From NCBI GenBank assembly GCA_013214885.1, contig JABSRS010000260.1, forward strand, positions 1 through 5,438: a stretch of DNA of 5,438 nucleotides. The letters run 5' to 3'. The DNA comes from Gammaproteobacteria bacterium. Lineage in GTDB: Bacteria; Pseudomonadota; Gammaproteobacteria; Enterobacterales; Psychrobiaceae. This document shows positions 5,372 through 5,438 of this stretch, one piece after another (position 1 is the first letter of the stretch; each line of letters opens with the position of its first letter). Both the position numbers and the translations under genes were made by a program. The notes beneath the pieces are model-generated. The model saw nothing but the letters and a program-made list of their open reading frames with translations, searched no databases and had not been told where the DNA came from.

Positions 5372-5438
5372 GTAACCAAGGGTTAGAGGTTACCAAACGA
5401 GATGATGGCTATGGCGTAACATTTTTCGCCATGGCCAG
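5368..5438 (+). CDS. apbE: Probable ApbE family FAD:protein FMN transferase, N-terminal fragment
   Basis: Only the first 23 codons are inside the window, starting at an ATG that overlaps the DUF3570 stop in an ATGA arrangement. The visible protein is MSNQGLEVTKRDDGYGVTFF followed by AMA. The stretch GYGVTFFAMA resembles the opening strand of ApbE domains, where a short beta strand leads into the conserved MGT/MAS-type segment. ApbE enzymes use FAD and Mg2+ to attach FMN to a Ser or Thr of a target protein, releasing AMP. Finding it directly after DUF4266 and DUF3570 supports the call, since I recall this gene grouping in Shewanella and relatives. No hydrophobic signal peptide is visible in these residues, unlike periplasmic ApbE enzymes. 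There is no good ribosome binding site, so coupling to the upstream stop is expected. The call rests on a short fragment plus context. Confidence 0.65.
   Translation, partial: MSNQGLEVTKRDDGYGVTFFAMA
5406..5437 (+). repeat. Strong 11-bp hairpin inside the start of the apbE-like gene
   Basis: TGGCTATGGCG (5406-5416) and CGCCATGGCCA (5427-5437) pair over 11 positions with one G-U wobble around a 10-nt loop containing ATTTTT. It lies about codons 13-23 of the apbE-like frame. It may be chance codon pairing, or it may slow early translation of this gene. Confidence 0.5.

Overview
The window looks like chromosomal DNA of a marine gammaproteobacterium, most likely Shewanella or a close Alteromonadales relative. 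The basis is a moderately AT-rich composition, recognisable gammaproteobacterial families (RmuC, an alginate-export-type porin) and the particular gene set on the right. The genus is an inference from remembered family features, not a search. I see no mobile element, tRNA, rRNA or CRISPR array.

Left part (1-1765, minus strand): a two-gene operon reading leftwards. rmuC encodes a membrane-anchored coiled-coil protein with an RmuC nuclease-like domain. Its stop codon overlaps by 4 bp (ATGA) the start of an HD-domain phosphohydrolase that runs off the left edge.

Middle (1766-3338): a 289-bp divergent intergenic region carries A/T tracts, small palindromes and a plausible promoter for a 403-aa outer-membrane porin on the plus strand. 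The porin has a clean signal peptide and a terminal Phe. It is followed by a perfect 12-bp inverted repeat, probably its terminator, although a perfect TATAAT lies just upstream of that repeat.

Right part (3341-5438, plus strand) is the most interesting: four overlapping genes. They are a periplasmic TlpA-like thioredoxin (TTG start, CVPC active site), a 73-residue DUF4266 lipoprotein ending in a Gly-rich CGCN tail, a DUF3570 outer-membrane beta-barrel protein (GTG start), and the beginning of a probable ApbE FAD:protein FMN transferase. The overlaps are 14, 10 and 4 bp, so the products are probably translationally coupled and used together. The DUF3570 protein contains DSLTGAS near its N-terminus, which fits the Dxx(S/T)GA(S/T) sequence that ApbE enzymes modify with FMN. 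I therefore propose that this operon makes a covalently flavinylated outer-membrane protein, with the thioredoxin and the cysteine-tailed lipoprotein as redox or assembly partners. The operon leader holds a nested, perfectly paired inverted repeat that ends 1 nt before the TTG start and partly encloses the ribosome binding site, which suggests regulation at this point.
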